Positions 40,197 to 47,619 of a DNA stretch of 64,000 nucleotides are shown here, one piece after another. A program made the position numbers and the translations under genes. This DNA comes from Paracoccus aminovorans (GTDB taxonomy: Bacteria; Pseudomonadota; Alphaproteobacteria; Rhodobacterales; Rhodobacteraceae). The notes under the pieces were generated by a model. That model did no database searches and had not been told where the DNA came from. It worked only from the letters and a program-made list of their open reading frames with translations. The stretch lies in assembly GCF_001546115.1 (NCBI RefSeq), contig NZ_KQ955208.1, positions 2,012,321 through 2,076,320 on the forward strand. The letters run 5' to 3'. Within the stretch, counting starts at the first letter, position 1. The number at the start of each line of letters is the position of its first letter.

Positions 40197-41036
40197 ATGC
40201 AGTTTACCTCAACCGAGACCTATGTGGCGCCGCCGGATCTGGCCATGGCGGTGAATGCGGCGATCACGCTGGAGCGGCCGCTGCTGGTCAAGGGCGAGCC
40301 CGGCACCGGCAAGACCGAGCTGGCCCGGCAGGTCGCCGCCAGCCTGGGCCTGCCGATGCTGGAGTGGAACGTCAAGTCGACCACGCGGGCGCAGCAGGGG
40401 CTTTACGTATACGACGCCGTCTCGCGCCTGCGCGACAGCCAGCTGGGCGAGGCGCGCGTCCACGACATCGCCAACTACATCCGCAAGGGCAAGCTGTGGC
40501 AGGCCTTCGAGGCGACCGGCAAGGTCGTGCTGCTGATCGACGAGATCGACAAGGCCGACATCGAGTTTCCGAACGACCTGCTCCAGGAACTCGACCGCAT
40601 GGAGTTCCATGTCTACGAGACCGGCGAGACGGTGGTGGCCCGGCACCGGCCGGTGGTCATCATCACCTCGAACAATGAAAAAGAGCTGCCGGACGCCTTC
40701 CTGCGGCGCTGCTTCTTCCACTACATCCGCTTTCCCGACGCCGAGACGCTGAAGAAGATCGTCGCGGTGCATCATCCGGGGTTGAAGCCGCGCCTGCTGG
40801 ACGAGGCCTTGCGCCAGTTCTTCGACCTGCGCGAGGTGCAGGGGCTGAAGAAGAAGCCCTCGACCAGCGAGCTTCTGGACTGGCTGAAGCTGATCCTGGC
40901 CGAGGACCTGTCGCCCGAGGATCTGGCCCGTCCGGCGGGCGAGATGCTGCCCAGGCTGCACGGCGCGCTCTTGAAGAACGAACAGGACGTGGCGCTGTTC
41001 GAGCGGCTGGCCTTCATGGCCCGCCGTCAACGCTGA
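40197..41036 (+). CDS. MoxR-family AAA+ ATPase
   Basis: A 279-residue ATPase with Walker A GEPGTGKTELARQ (about 36-44), Walker B VVLLIDEIDKADIEFPNDLLQEL, sensor 1 VIITSNNEKELPDAFLRRCFFHYIRFPD. MoxR proteins act as chaperone-like partners of von Willebrand factor A proteins. The usual VWA (CoxE-like) partner is not downstream; after one GNAT gene a low-GC island begins. Its absence is notable. Confidence 0.92.
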   Translation: MQFTSTETYVAPPDLAMAVNAAITLERPLLVKGEPGTGKTELARQVAASLGLPMLEWNVKSTTRAQQGLYVYDAVSRLRDSQLGEARVHDIANYIRKGKLWQAFEATGKVVLLIDEIDKADIEFPNDLLQELDRMEFHVYETGETVVARHRPVVIITSNNEKELPDAFLRRCFFHYIRFPDAETLKKIVAVHHPGLKPRLLDEALRQFFDLREVQGLKKKPSTSELLDWLKLILAEDLSPEDLARPAGEMLPRLHGALLKNEQDVALFERLAFMARRQR

Positions 41037-41047
41037 GAGGGGCGGCG

Positions 41048-41488
41048 ATGATCCGCGACCTGCGCCCCGAGGACCGGCCGGAGTGGCAGCGGCTCTACCA
41101 GGGTTACCAGGCGTTCTACGGCTTTCACGACCGCCCGGCCGGGTTCTATGACAAGGCCTTTGCGCGGCTGTTGTCGGGCGAGGCCGGGGATTTCCACGGG
41201 CTGGTCCATGAGGACGGCGGCCGGCTGCTGGGGCTGGTGCATTACGTCTTTCACCCGAACCTGTGGCGGGACGAGGGCGTGTGCTATCTGCAGGACCTGT
41301 TCACCGACCCGCAGGCGCGCGGCCGGGGCGTGGCGCGCGGGCTGATCGAGGCGGTCTATGCGGCGGCGGATGCCAGGGGCGTGCCCTTCGTCTATTGGCT
41401 GACGGCCGAGGACAACTACGCGGGGCGGATGCTTTACGACCGGGTGGCGATGAAGTCGGGGCTTATTCGGTATCAGCGGTGGGGGTAG
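41048..41488 (+). CDS. GNAT-family N-acetyltransferase
   Basis: A 146-residue acetyltransferase. The acetyl-CoA loop DPQARGRGVARGLIEAVYAAAD (Q/R-x-x-G-x-G/A) and WLTAEDNYAGRMLYDRVAMKSGLIRY at the end are typical. Substrate unknown. It starts 11 bp after the moxR stop with GAGAGGGGCGGCG before the ATG, so it is co-transcribed. Confidence 0.88.
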   Translation: MIRDLRPEDRPEWQRLYQGYQAFYGFHDRPAGFYDKAFARLLSGEAGDFHGLVHEDGGRLLGLVHYVFHPNLWRDEGVCYLQDLFTDPQARGRGVARGLIEAVYAAADARGVPFVYWLTAEDNYAGRMLYDRVAMKSGLIRYQRWG

Positions 41489-41596
41489 GGGGCGGGCCTT
41501 TTCCGTCACATGCAGATGCGCGGTGGACCTTACTGAAGACCCTAGTTCATTTCTCCACCTGACCGTACATCTCCATCTCCTGTGCCAATCGGCTCG

Positions 41597-41620
41597 CAGG
41601 GAAGCAAGTTCCCTGTTTTT
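41597..41620 (+). terminator. Rho-independent terminator at the edge of the low-GC island
   Basis: CAGGGAA-GCAAG-TTCCCTG followed by TTTTT on the plus strand, downstream of the MoxR/GNAT pair. The 143 bp between the GNAT stop and the next gene are AT-richer than the chromosome and hold no other feature. Confidence 0.8.
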
Positions 41621-41631
41621 GCATAAAAGGG

Positions 41632-42789
41632 TTAATTCGCCCTCGCGGCAATCAGACTTAGATCCAGAAACCAAGCCCTGTAACGGTCCAGAATACAGTC
41701 GACATCACTGCCGCAACGGTCTCGCTGGCTGATCCAACTGTGCTGCTTCTGCGCCAGTGCGCTGCGCTCTTCACCGCTGCTCACATTACGAAGAATTGAG
41801 TAGATCGAGCCCAAAGCCCTGTCCTCCAGCCATAGCTCGAAGCTGCCGCAGATCGCCCGTTCGGTGATAGTCGCTGCATTGGTGCAATCGTAGCCTGGCC
41901 CGGCAATGCCGACTGACATACCCTCTTGGTGAAGGTCCGTCGCAGCGCCAGTGCACCAGTCTTTCAGCGCCATGCTTGCTTTTATCGAACTGACCCGGCC
42001 ACTCATCTCCGGAACCAAACTAGCAAAGAGCTCGCCACCGAAAAGCTCGTGTCCAAGTCGGAGCCTCTGGCCGCCCTGCTCCTGCAGGAACGCGGCGTCG
42101 AGACCGAGGAGCGGGGCGCAGTCGCCGCTCAGACCAATATAAGTAGCCGATTGCCAAGCGAGACGACGCGGCGTCGGCCTCTCCTCGGGCATTCTAATCT
42201 GACCGCCCTCGGTAACAGCTGTATCGATGTCGAGTCGTTGAGCAATCTCCGGCGTTATAGGCAGGACGTCATTCGGTCCGGCTGTCGTAAAATAACGAAT
42301 GGCCACCCGCGAAAGGCCCACATGCGTGAGGAAGGAGCCGATGCCGGCGTTGGCGACACCGGACTCCGATGCCAGCGATGTCCCATCTTCCAACGCCTGG
42401 TTGCGGTAGGCCGCGTGCACACCGATTGTCGAGGTGCTGTCCATCATTCGGCTGCCGCCACTGACCCAGATCACGGCGCAAATCGAGTGGCATTCGCCCC
42501 CCGGCGCTACGATCGTAGTAAAGCCGCGTTGCCCAATTTCCGCTGCGATTGACAATCCCTCCTCCACCAAGCCTCCTGGCGACTGGAGAAAGACGATAGC
42601 CTTCTCGGTTCGTTGCGAAAGATCATAGAACCGGTCGGCATCTCCGCTTTCGATTGGTCCGGTGATGTCGATGATGGACGGTGTTGTCGCATCCCCCTGT
42701 GTAATCTGGATGTCGGCCGCTGATGCAGAGGAATGTCCAACAAGGGCGAAGGCAGCAACGGAAAAGAAAGAGGCGTTCAAAATTTTCAT
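41632..42789 (-). CDS. Secreted ClpP-like serine protease fused to an LprI-like domain
   Basis: A 385-residue exported protein (signal about 1-24, ending SASAAD). Residues 30 to about 200 resemble periplasmic ClpP-fold proteins (COG3904 type): IDITGPIESGDADRFYDL, FLQSPGGLVEEGLSIAAEI, and GGECHSICAVIWVSGG, where Ser102 may be the nucleophile. The last 70 residues form an LprI/DUF1311-like lysozyme-inhibitor domain: YDCTNAATITERAICGS, then QKQHSWISQRDRCGSDVDC with paired cysteines. GC content and codon use are clearly lower than neighbours, so it was probably acquired. ATG 42789 starts a good signal peptide; a longer frame exists. Confidence 0.7.
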   Translation of the reverse strand: MKILNASFFSVAAFALVGHSSASAADIQITQGDATTPSIIDITGPIESGDADRFYDLSQRTEKAIVFLQSPGGLVEEGLSIAAEIGQRGFTTIVAPGGECHSICAVIWVSGGSRMMDSTSTIGVHAAYRNQALEDGTSLASESGVANAGIGSFLTHVGLSRVAIRYFTTAGPNDVLPITPEIAQRLDIDTAVTEGGQIRMPEERPTPRRLAWQSATYIGLSGDCAPLLGLDAAFLQEQGGQRLRLGHELFGGELFASLVPEMSGRVSSIKASMALKDWCTGAATDLHQEGMSVGIAGPGYDCTNAATITERAICGSFELWLEDRALGSIYSILRNVSSGEERSALAQKQHSWISQRDRCGSDVDCILDRYRAWFLDLSLIAARAN

Positions 42790-42964
42790 TCTGGGTTCCG
42801 GAGAATAGGGCAGCCGCGTAGCGGCACCAATACAGCCTTTTTCCGATCGCCGGGCACCGGTCAACGGCTTCCTTCTAAAAAAAAATTGACTCGAACTTCG
42901 GCTGTTTAAGTGTCCGTCGAGAACGGCAGCGATGTCCCGTATAGCAGAATCTGGTGTTTCTCAA

Positions 42965-42990
42965 CAAAAAGCCCACCTCGCGGCGGGCTG
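42965..42990 (-). terminator. Rho-independent terminator for the transglycosylase gene
   Basis: On the minus strand, an 8-bp stem with one mismatch (AGCCCGCC/GGTGGGCT, loop GCGA) runs into TTTTTG. It lies 26 bp after the stop of the transglycosylase gene and marks the right edge of the low-GC island. Confidence 0.75.
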
Positions 42991-43015
42991 TTGTTTATCT
43001 CACAACGACCGGAGC

Positions 43016-43510
43016 CTAGCGCAGGCCGGTTTCTTCCAGCAGGCCCTTCTTCTTGGCCTCGTAGTAATAGCCGCGCGAATACCATTTCACCGCGTTGTCG
43101 TAATTGCCGCCGGCGACCATATAGGCGCCGCGCAGGTATTTGACGCCGTATTTCAGATTGGTCTCGGCATCCAGCAGGCCCGAGGCGCTGCCCTGATAGC
43201 CCATGCCGCGCGCGGTGGCGGGCAGCATCTGCATCAGCCCGTAATAGGGGCCGTTGCGGGCGCCGGGGCGGTGGCGCGACTCGCGGATGATGACGCGATG
43301 CACCAGATCGACGGGAACCTGGTATTCGGCGGCGTATTTGTTGATCAAGCGGCGCAGTTCCGGCGTTTCGTTGGCGTGCAGGCCGACGGTCTCGGCGGCG
43401 GTGGCGCGCGGTTCGACCAGATAGCGGCGGTCGGGATCGACCCGGTTGTCGCCGCAGGCGCTGACGGCCAAGACGCCGCTCAGGACCAGCAGTCCGATGA
43501 TGGATTTCAT
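43016..43510 (-). CDS. Lytic transglycosylase (SLT domain) lipoprotein
   Basis: A 164-residue lipoprotein: signal MKSIIGLLVLSGVLAVSAC with lipobox Cys19. The SLT domain starts INKYAAEYQVPVDLVHRVIIRESRH with catalytic Glu77, followed by GPYYGLMQMLPATARGMGY and the NLKYGVKYLRG and YNAVKWYSRGYY-like stretches. It would cleave glycan strands of peptidoglycan from the outer membrane. ATG 43510 is chosen because GAGGACAGTG precedes it at proper distance; a GTG three bases earlier is too close. Confidence 0.92.
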   Translation of the reverse strand: MKSIIGLLVLSGVLAVSACGDNRVDPDRRYLVEPRATAAETVGLHANETPELRRLINKYAAEYQVPVDLVHRVIIRESRHRPGARNGPYYGLMQMLPATARGMGYQGSASGLLDAETNLKYGVKYLRGAYMVAGGNYDNAVKWYSRGYYYEAKKKGLLEETGLR

Positions 43511-43654
43511 CACTGTCCTCGAATTATCGTTGCCGACAGGCTTAGCCGCAGGCAGGCAATTCGTGGAATCAAAAGAAAGGGCCGCCCGGTGCGGGGCGGC
43601 CGATGGGCGAAAACTCGCCGTCGCCTTTTGCGTGTATCGGTGGAAATCCGCCGA

Positions 43655-45049
43655 TCAGGCGTGGATCGCGCCGTCGCCGCAGGCCAAGGCCGCCTCGCGC
43701 ACCGCTTCCGAGCAGGTCGGATGCGCGTGGCAGGTCAGCGCGATGTCTTGGGCCGAGGCGCCGAATTCCATCGCCACGCAGACCTCGTGGATCATCTCGC
43801 CGGCGTTCGGGCCGATGATGTGGCAGCCCAGAACCCGGTCGGTCTCGGCATCGGCGATCAGCTTGACGAAGCCGTCGGCCTGGAACAGCGCCTTGGCGCG
43901 GGCATTGCCCATGAAGGGGAACTTGCCGACCTTGATCTTGCGGCCGGTTTCCTTGGCGGCTTCCTCGGTCAGGCCGACGCTGGCGACCTCGGGCGTGGTG
44001 TAGATCACGCCGGGGATCACGTCATAGTTCACATGGCCGTGCTTGCCGGCGATGACCTCGGCCACCGCCATGCCCTCGTCCTCGGCCTTGTGGGCCAGCA
44101 TCGGGCCGGGCACCGCGTCGCCGATGGCATAGATGCCCTTGACGCTGGTCTGCCAATGCTGGTCGATCTGGACGAAGCCGCGATCGGTCAGCGCCACGCC
44201 CACCGCGTCGAGGCCGAGGCCCGCGACATAGGGCCGGCGGCCGGTGGCGACCAGAACGCATTCGGCCTTGATCTCGTGCTTGCTGTCGTCCTTGCGCAGC
44301 GTGTATTCGACCTCGGCCAGGCCGTCCTCGACCTCGACCTCGGACACGGCGGCGCCAAGGACGAATTTCAACCCCTGCTTGGCCAGGATCTTCTGGAACT
44401 GCTTCTGCACCTCGCCGTCCATGCCGGGGGTGATGACGTCCAGGAATTCGACCACCGTCACCTCGGCACCAAGCCGGGCATAGACCGAGCCGAGCTCGAG
44501 CCCGATGACGCCGGCGCCGATCACCACCATCGACTTCGGGATCTTCGGCAGCGCCAGCGCGCCGGTGGAATCGACCACCACGCCGGCGGCATTGTCGACC
44601 TCGACCCCCTTCAGGCTGGCGGGTTCCGAGCCGGTGGCGATGACGATGTTCTTCGTCTCATGGGTGGTGTCGCCGACCTTGACCTTGCCGGGCGCCTCGA
44701 TGCTGGCCCAGCCCTTCAGCCAGTCGATCTTGTTCTTCTTGAACAGGAATTCGATGCCCTTGGTGTTGCCGCCGACCGTCTCGGCCTTGTAGCCCTGCAT
44801 CTTGTCCCAATCGACCTCGACATGGGCGTTCACCAGGCCCATCCTGGCGAAGTTCTCATGCGTCTCGTGCAGCATGTGGCTGGCGTGCAAGAGCGCCTTG
44901 GACGGGATGCAGCCGACGTTCAGGCAGGTTCCGCCCAGCGTCTCGCGCCCCTCGACGCAGGCGACCTTCAGGCCCAGCTGGGCGGCGCGGATCGCACAGA
45001 CATAGCCGCCGGGGCCGGCGCCGATCACGATCAGGTCATAGGTGGACAT
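43655..45049 (-). CDS. lpdA: Dihydrolipoamide dehydrogenase (E3)
   Basis: A 464-residue flavoprotein that reoxidises lipoyl groups of the 2-oxoglutarate (and other) dehydrogenases to make NADH. FAD site [19 protein letters not shown] at residues 8-26, redox pair [13 protein letters not shown] (Cys42, Cys47), NAD site [19 protein letters not shown], and C-terminal [10 protein letters not shown] with the catalytic His. It is the last gene of the mdh-suc-lpd cluster, consistent with being the E3 for SucA/SucB. Confidence 0.97.
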   Translation of the reverse strand: MSTYDLIVIGAGPGGYVCAIRAAQLGLKVACVEGRETLGGTCLNVGCIPSKALLHASHMLHETHENFARMGLVNAHVEVDWDKMQGYKAETVGGNTKGIEFLFKKNKIDWLKGWASIEAPGKVKVGDTTHETKNIVIATGSEPASLKGVEVDNAAGVVVDSTGALALPKIPKSMVVIGAGVIGLELGSVYARLGAEVTVVEFLDVITPGMDGEVQKQFQKILAKQGLKFVLGAAVSEVEVEDGLAEVEYTLRKDDSKHEIKAECVLVATGRRPYVAGLGLDAVGVALTDRGFVQIDQHWQTSVKGIYAIGDAVPGPMLAHKAEDEGMAVAEVIAGKHGHVNYDVIPGVIYTTPEVASVGLTEEAAKETGRKIKVGKFPFMGNARAKALFQADGFVKLIADAETDRVLGCHIIGPNAGEMIHEVCVAMEFGASAQDIALTCHAHPTCSEAVREAALACGDGAIHA

Positions 45050-45091
45050 TCAGGTCTCCTTGTTCCCGGCGCCGCTTCGCGCCGGTGCGGT

Positions 45092-45484
45092 TCATGTGAA
45101 CAGGCTGGTGACGATCATCACCATGGTGGCGATAAATCCGACCGCCCAGATCAGCGAGCGCCAGGGCGACCAGCCGAAGGCATAGGCGGGGACGTAAAAC
45201 ATGCGCGCCAGCAGGTAGAGCCAGGCGCAAAGCGTGGTCAGGGCATTGCCGGCATCCGAGAGCATCACCAGCAGCACGGCGATGGTGAAGAGGATCAGCC
45301 CCTGGAAATGGTTGTCGACCGCGCGGCGCAGCCGCCCGGTCAGGACCGAGAATTCGGGCTGCGTGTCGCGGGGGCTGGCGTTCCAGCGCGCCCCCACGTC
45401 GCGGTTCATCGAGGCGGCGGCAACCCCGATCTGCGCCGCCTGCAGCAGCGCAGCCAGGGCCAGCGCGGTGGTCTCGGCCGCCAT
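45092..45484 (-). CDS. MAPEG-family membrane protein
   Basis: A 130-residue protein with four hydrophobic segments and the MAPEG features: an RWNASPRD-type loop after the first helix and NHFQGLILFTIAVLL (N-H-x-E-like) in the second. The family includes glutathione S-transferase-related membrane enzymes; function here is unknown. Its ATG overlaps the upstream small gene stop by one base. lpdA follows after about 40 bp. Confidence 0.85.
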   Translation of the reverse strand: MAAETTALALAALLQAAQIGVAAASMNRDVGARWNASPRDTQPEFSVLTGRLRRAVDNHFQGLILFTIAVLLVMLSDAGNALTTLCAWLYLLARMFYVPAYAFGWSPWRSLIWAVGFIATMVMIVTSLFT

Positions 45485-45741
45485 CAGGCGGTCTCGACCA
45501 GGTGGAAGGCGGTGCCGGTGACGCCGGCCTGCGAATTGAACACCCCGGCCGCGCCGTCCAGATAGGTCTTGGCCGCCTGGGCGTCGCCGATGTTGAACAG
45601 CGCCCAGGCGCTGGTATCGCTTTCGCGCCACAATTGCAGCAGCGACAACCCGTTGTTGCCGCGATCCTCGGCGTCATTGTCGAAGGCGGTCTTGAAGGCG
45701 GCGTAGTTCGCGACCTCGTAATGGGCGATCATCTGGGTCAT
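45484..45741 (-). CDS. Small conserved cytoplasmic protein of unknown function
   Basis: An 85-residue protein beginning MTQMIAHYEVANYAAFKTAF and containing LLQLWRESDTSAWALFNIGDAQAAKTYLDG. The strand-helix-strand pattern and size resemble dimeric alpha-beta barrel proteins, but no family is assigned. ATG 45741 has CAGGAGCCGAACC before it. It is the first gene after the 338-bp gap downstream of sucB and is coupled to the MAPEG gene. Confidence 0.75.
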   Translation of the reverse strand: MTQMIAHYEVANYAAFKTAFDNDAEDRGNNGLSLLQLWRESDTSAWALFNIGDAQAAKTYLDGAAGVFNSQAGVTGTAFHLVETA

Positions 45742-45963
45742 GGTTCGGCTCCTGGCGTGAGGCGGGCGGGCCGGCACCCCGCGGGAAAGAACGAGACGGA
45801 CCGGGCGCTGGCCCGTGCTGCGCCGGTCGCAAGAGCAACGATCCGGGGCGGCCTCGGGTTGCCATGGCCGGGGATGCAACGGGCTGCGCGCGTTGCCGTG
45901 CGCAACAAGGGCCGCACGATGCGGGTTTCGCCCAGCAATTGCCGGGATTTGCGCCGTGACAGC

Positions 45964-46003
45964 CGTGCAGCGGGCGTACACCGCCCGTACACAGCCCGTG
46001 CAC
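45964..46003. promoter_or_regulatory. Four direct repeats at exact 11-bp spacing (CGTRCAC)
   Basis: CGTGCAG, CGTACAC, CGTACAC and CGTGCAC start at 45964, 45975, 45986 and 45997. A related TGCAC follows at 46011. The repeats lie on one face of the helix in the 338-bp region (45742-46079) between sucB and the small gene/MAPEG/lpdA group, whose direction makes this region their leader. No coding sequence was found in the gap. An activator or repressor binding array is inferred. Confidence 0.5.
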
Positions 46004-46079
46004 CGCAGGATGCACAGGCGGGATGCGCGCGCCCGGTCCCGGCGCGGCCGAGAGAGAAGGATGCGCGCATCGCCATGGA

Positions 46080-47618
46080 TCACAGATCCATCAGCAGGCG
46101 GCGCGGATCCTCCAGCGCCTCTTTCACCCGCACCAGGAAGGTCACGGCGCCCTTGCCGTCCACGATGCGGTGGTCGTAGCTCAGCGCCAGATACATCATC
46201 GGGCGGATGGTGATCTGGCCGTCCACGACGACCGGGCGGTCCTGGATCTTGTGCATGCCCAGGATGCCCGACTGCGGCGGGTTCAGGATCGGCGAGGACA
46301 TCAGCGAGCCATAGACGCCGCCGTTCGAGATGGTGAAGGTGCCGCCCTGCATCTCGGCCATGGTCAGCTTGCCGTCGCGGCCCTTGGCGCCCAGCTCGGC
46401 GATTTCCTTCTCGATCTGGGCGAAGCTCTTGCGGTCGGCGTCGCGCAGCACCGGCACCACCAGCCCGTTCGGCGTGCCGACGGCGACGCCCATGTGGACG
46501 AAATGCTTGTAGACCACGTCGCCGCCGTCGATCTCGGCATTGACCTCGGGCACTTCCTTCAGGGCGTGGCAGCAGGCCTTCACGAAGAAGGACATGAAGC
46601 CCAGCTTGACCTTGTGCTTCTTCTCGAACTGGTCCTTGTATTCGTTGCGCAGGTCCATGATCGCCTTCATGTCCGCCTCGTTATACGTGGTCAGCATGGC
46701 GGCGGTGTTCTGGGCGTCCTTCAGCCGGCGGGCGATGGTGGCGCGCAGCCGGGTCATCTTGACCCGCTCCTCGCGCGCCGCATCCTCGGCCGAGCTGGGC
46801 GAGCGCGGCGCCTGGGCGGGGGCGGGGGCCGCCGCCGGCGCGGTGCCGGCGCGGGCCACGTCCTCTTTCATCACCCGGCCGTCGCGGCCGCTGCCGGTGA
46901 CGGCATCGCGCGAGATCCCGGCCTCGGCCATGGCCTTCTTGGCCGCGGGCGCGTCCTCGATGTCGCGGGGCTTCGGCGTCTCGGGGCCGGCGCCGGGCGA
47001 TTCCACCGCGGCGGCCTTCTTCGCCTCGGGCTCGGCCTTGGCGGGGGCGGCCGCACCGGCGGCGCCTTCGGTGATGATGGCCAGGCGCGCACCGGCGTCC
47101 ACCGTCACGCCCTCGGGCGCCAGGATCTCGGCCAGCACGCCCGAGGCGGGGGCGGGCACCTCGACCGAGACCTTGTCGGTTTCCAGCTCGCACAGCATCT
47201 CGTCCTGGGTGACGCTGTCGCCGGCCTTCTTGAACCAGGTCGCGACCGTGGCTTCGGTCACGCTTTCGCCCAGGGTGGGCACCATCACGTCCACGGATTT
47301 TCCGCTCATCTTTTTCTGTCCTTCCTGGGCGTTGGTGCCCGTATCTGCCTTGGGCAACATTTCCTCGGGGCCTGCATCGCCCTGTTCCATGATCTGCGCG
47401 AGCAGGGCGTTGGGCGCGACCACCGCGCCCTCGGGCGCGACGATCTCGGCCAGCTTGCCGGCGACGGGCGAGGGCACCTCGACCGTCACCTTGTCGGTTT
47501 CCAGCTCGCACAGCATCTCGTCGACGGCGACGCGGTCGCCCGGTTTCTTGAACCAGGTCGCCACCGTCGCCTCCGAGACCGATTCCCCCAAAGTGGGGAC
47601 GCGGAGTTCCACAGCCAT
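46080..47618 (-). CDS. sucB: Dihydrolipoyl succinyltransferase (E2) with two lipoyl domains
   Basis: A 512-residue E2 core of 2-oxoglutarate dehydrogenase. Two near-identical lipoyl domains carry ELETDKV: Lys43 and Lys149. The E3/E1-binding domain follows ([37 protein letters not shown]), then the catalytic domain ending in [13 protein letters not shown] with the active-site His. Many SucB proteins have a single lipoyl domain. Met104, at the head of the second one, is preceded in the DNA by GGAAGGACAGAAAAAG, which looks like a ribosome binding site. It starts 1 bp after the sucA stop. Confidence 0.96.
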   Translation of the reverse strand: MAVELRVPTLGESVSEATVATWFKKPGDRVAVDEMLCELETDKVTVEVPSPVAGKLAEIVAPEGAVVAPNALLAQIMEQGDAGPEEMLPKADTGTNAQEGQKKMSGKSVDVMVPTLGESVTEATVATWFKKAGDSVTQDEMLCELETDKVSVEVPAPASGVLAEILAPEGVTVDAGARLAIITEGAAGAAAPAKAEPEAKKAAAVESPGAGPETPKPRDIEDAPAAKKAMAEAGISRDAVTGSGRDGRVMKEDVARAGTAPAAAPAPAQAPRSPSSAEDAAREERVKMTRLRATIARRLKDAQNTAAMLTTYNEADMKAIMDLRNEYKDQFEKKHKVKLGFMSFFVKACCHALKEVPEVNAEIDGGDVVYKHFVHMGVAVGTPNGLVVPVLRDADRKSFAQIEKEIAELGAKGRDGKLTMAEMQGGTFTISNGGVYGSLMSSPILNPPQSGILGMHKIQDRPVVVDGQITIRPMMYLALSYDHRIVDGKGAVTFLVRVKEALEDPRRLLMDL

Positions 47619-47619
47619 C

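Noticed and set aside
41926-42552. Plus-strand 208-codon frame within the low-GC island
   Set aside because: Opposite the ClpP-like gene, which has a signal peptide and two recognisable domains; the plus-strand product has none.
45742-46079. Several overlapping open frames in the gap after sucB
   Set aside because: They lack ribosome binding sites, are Arg/Pro-rich shadows, and the region contains the phased repeats; treated as non-coding.
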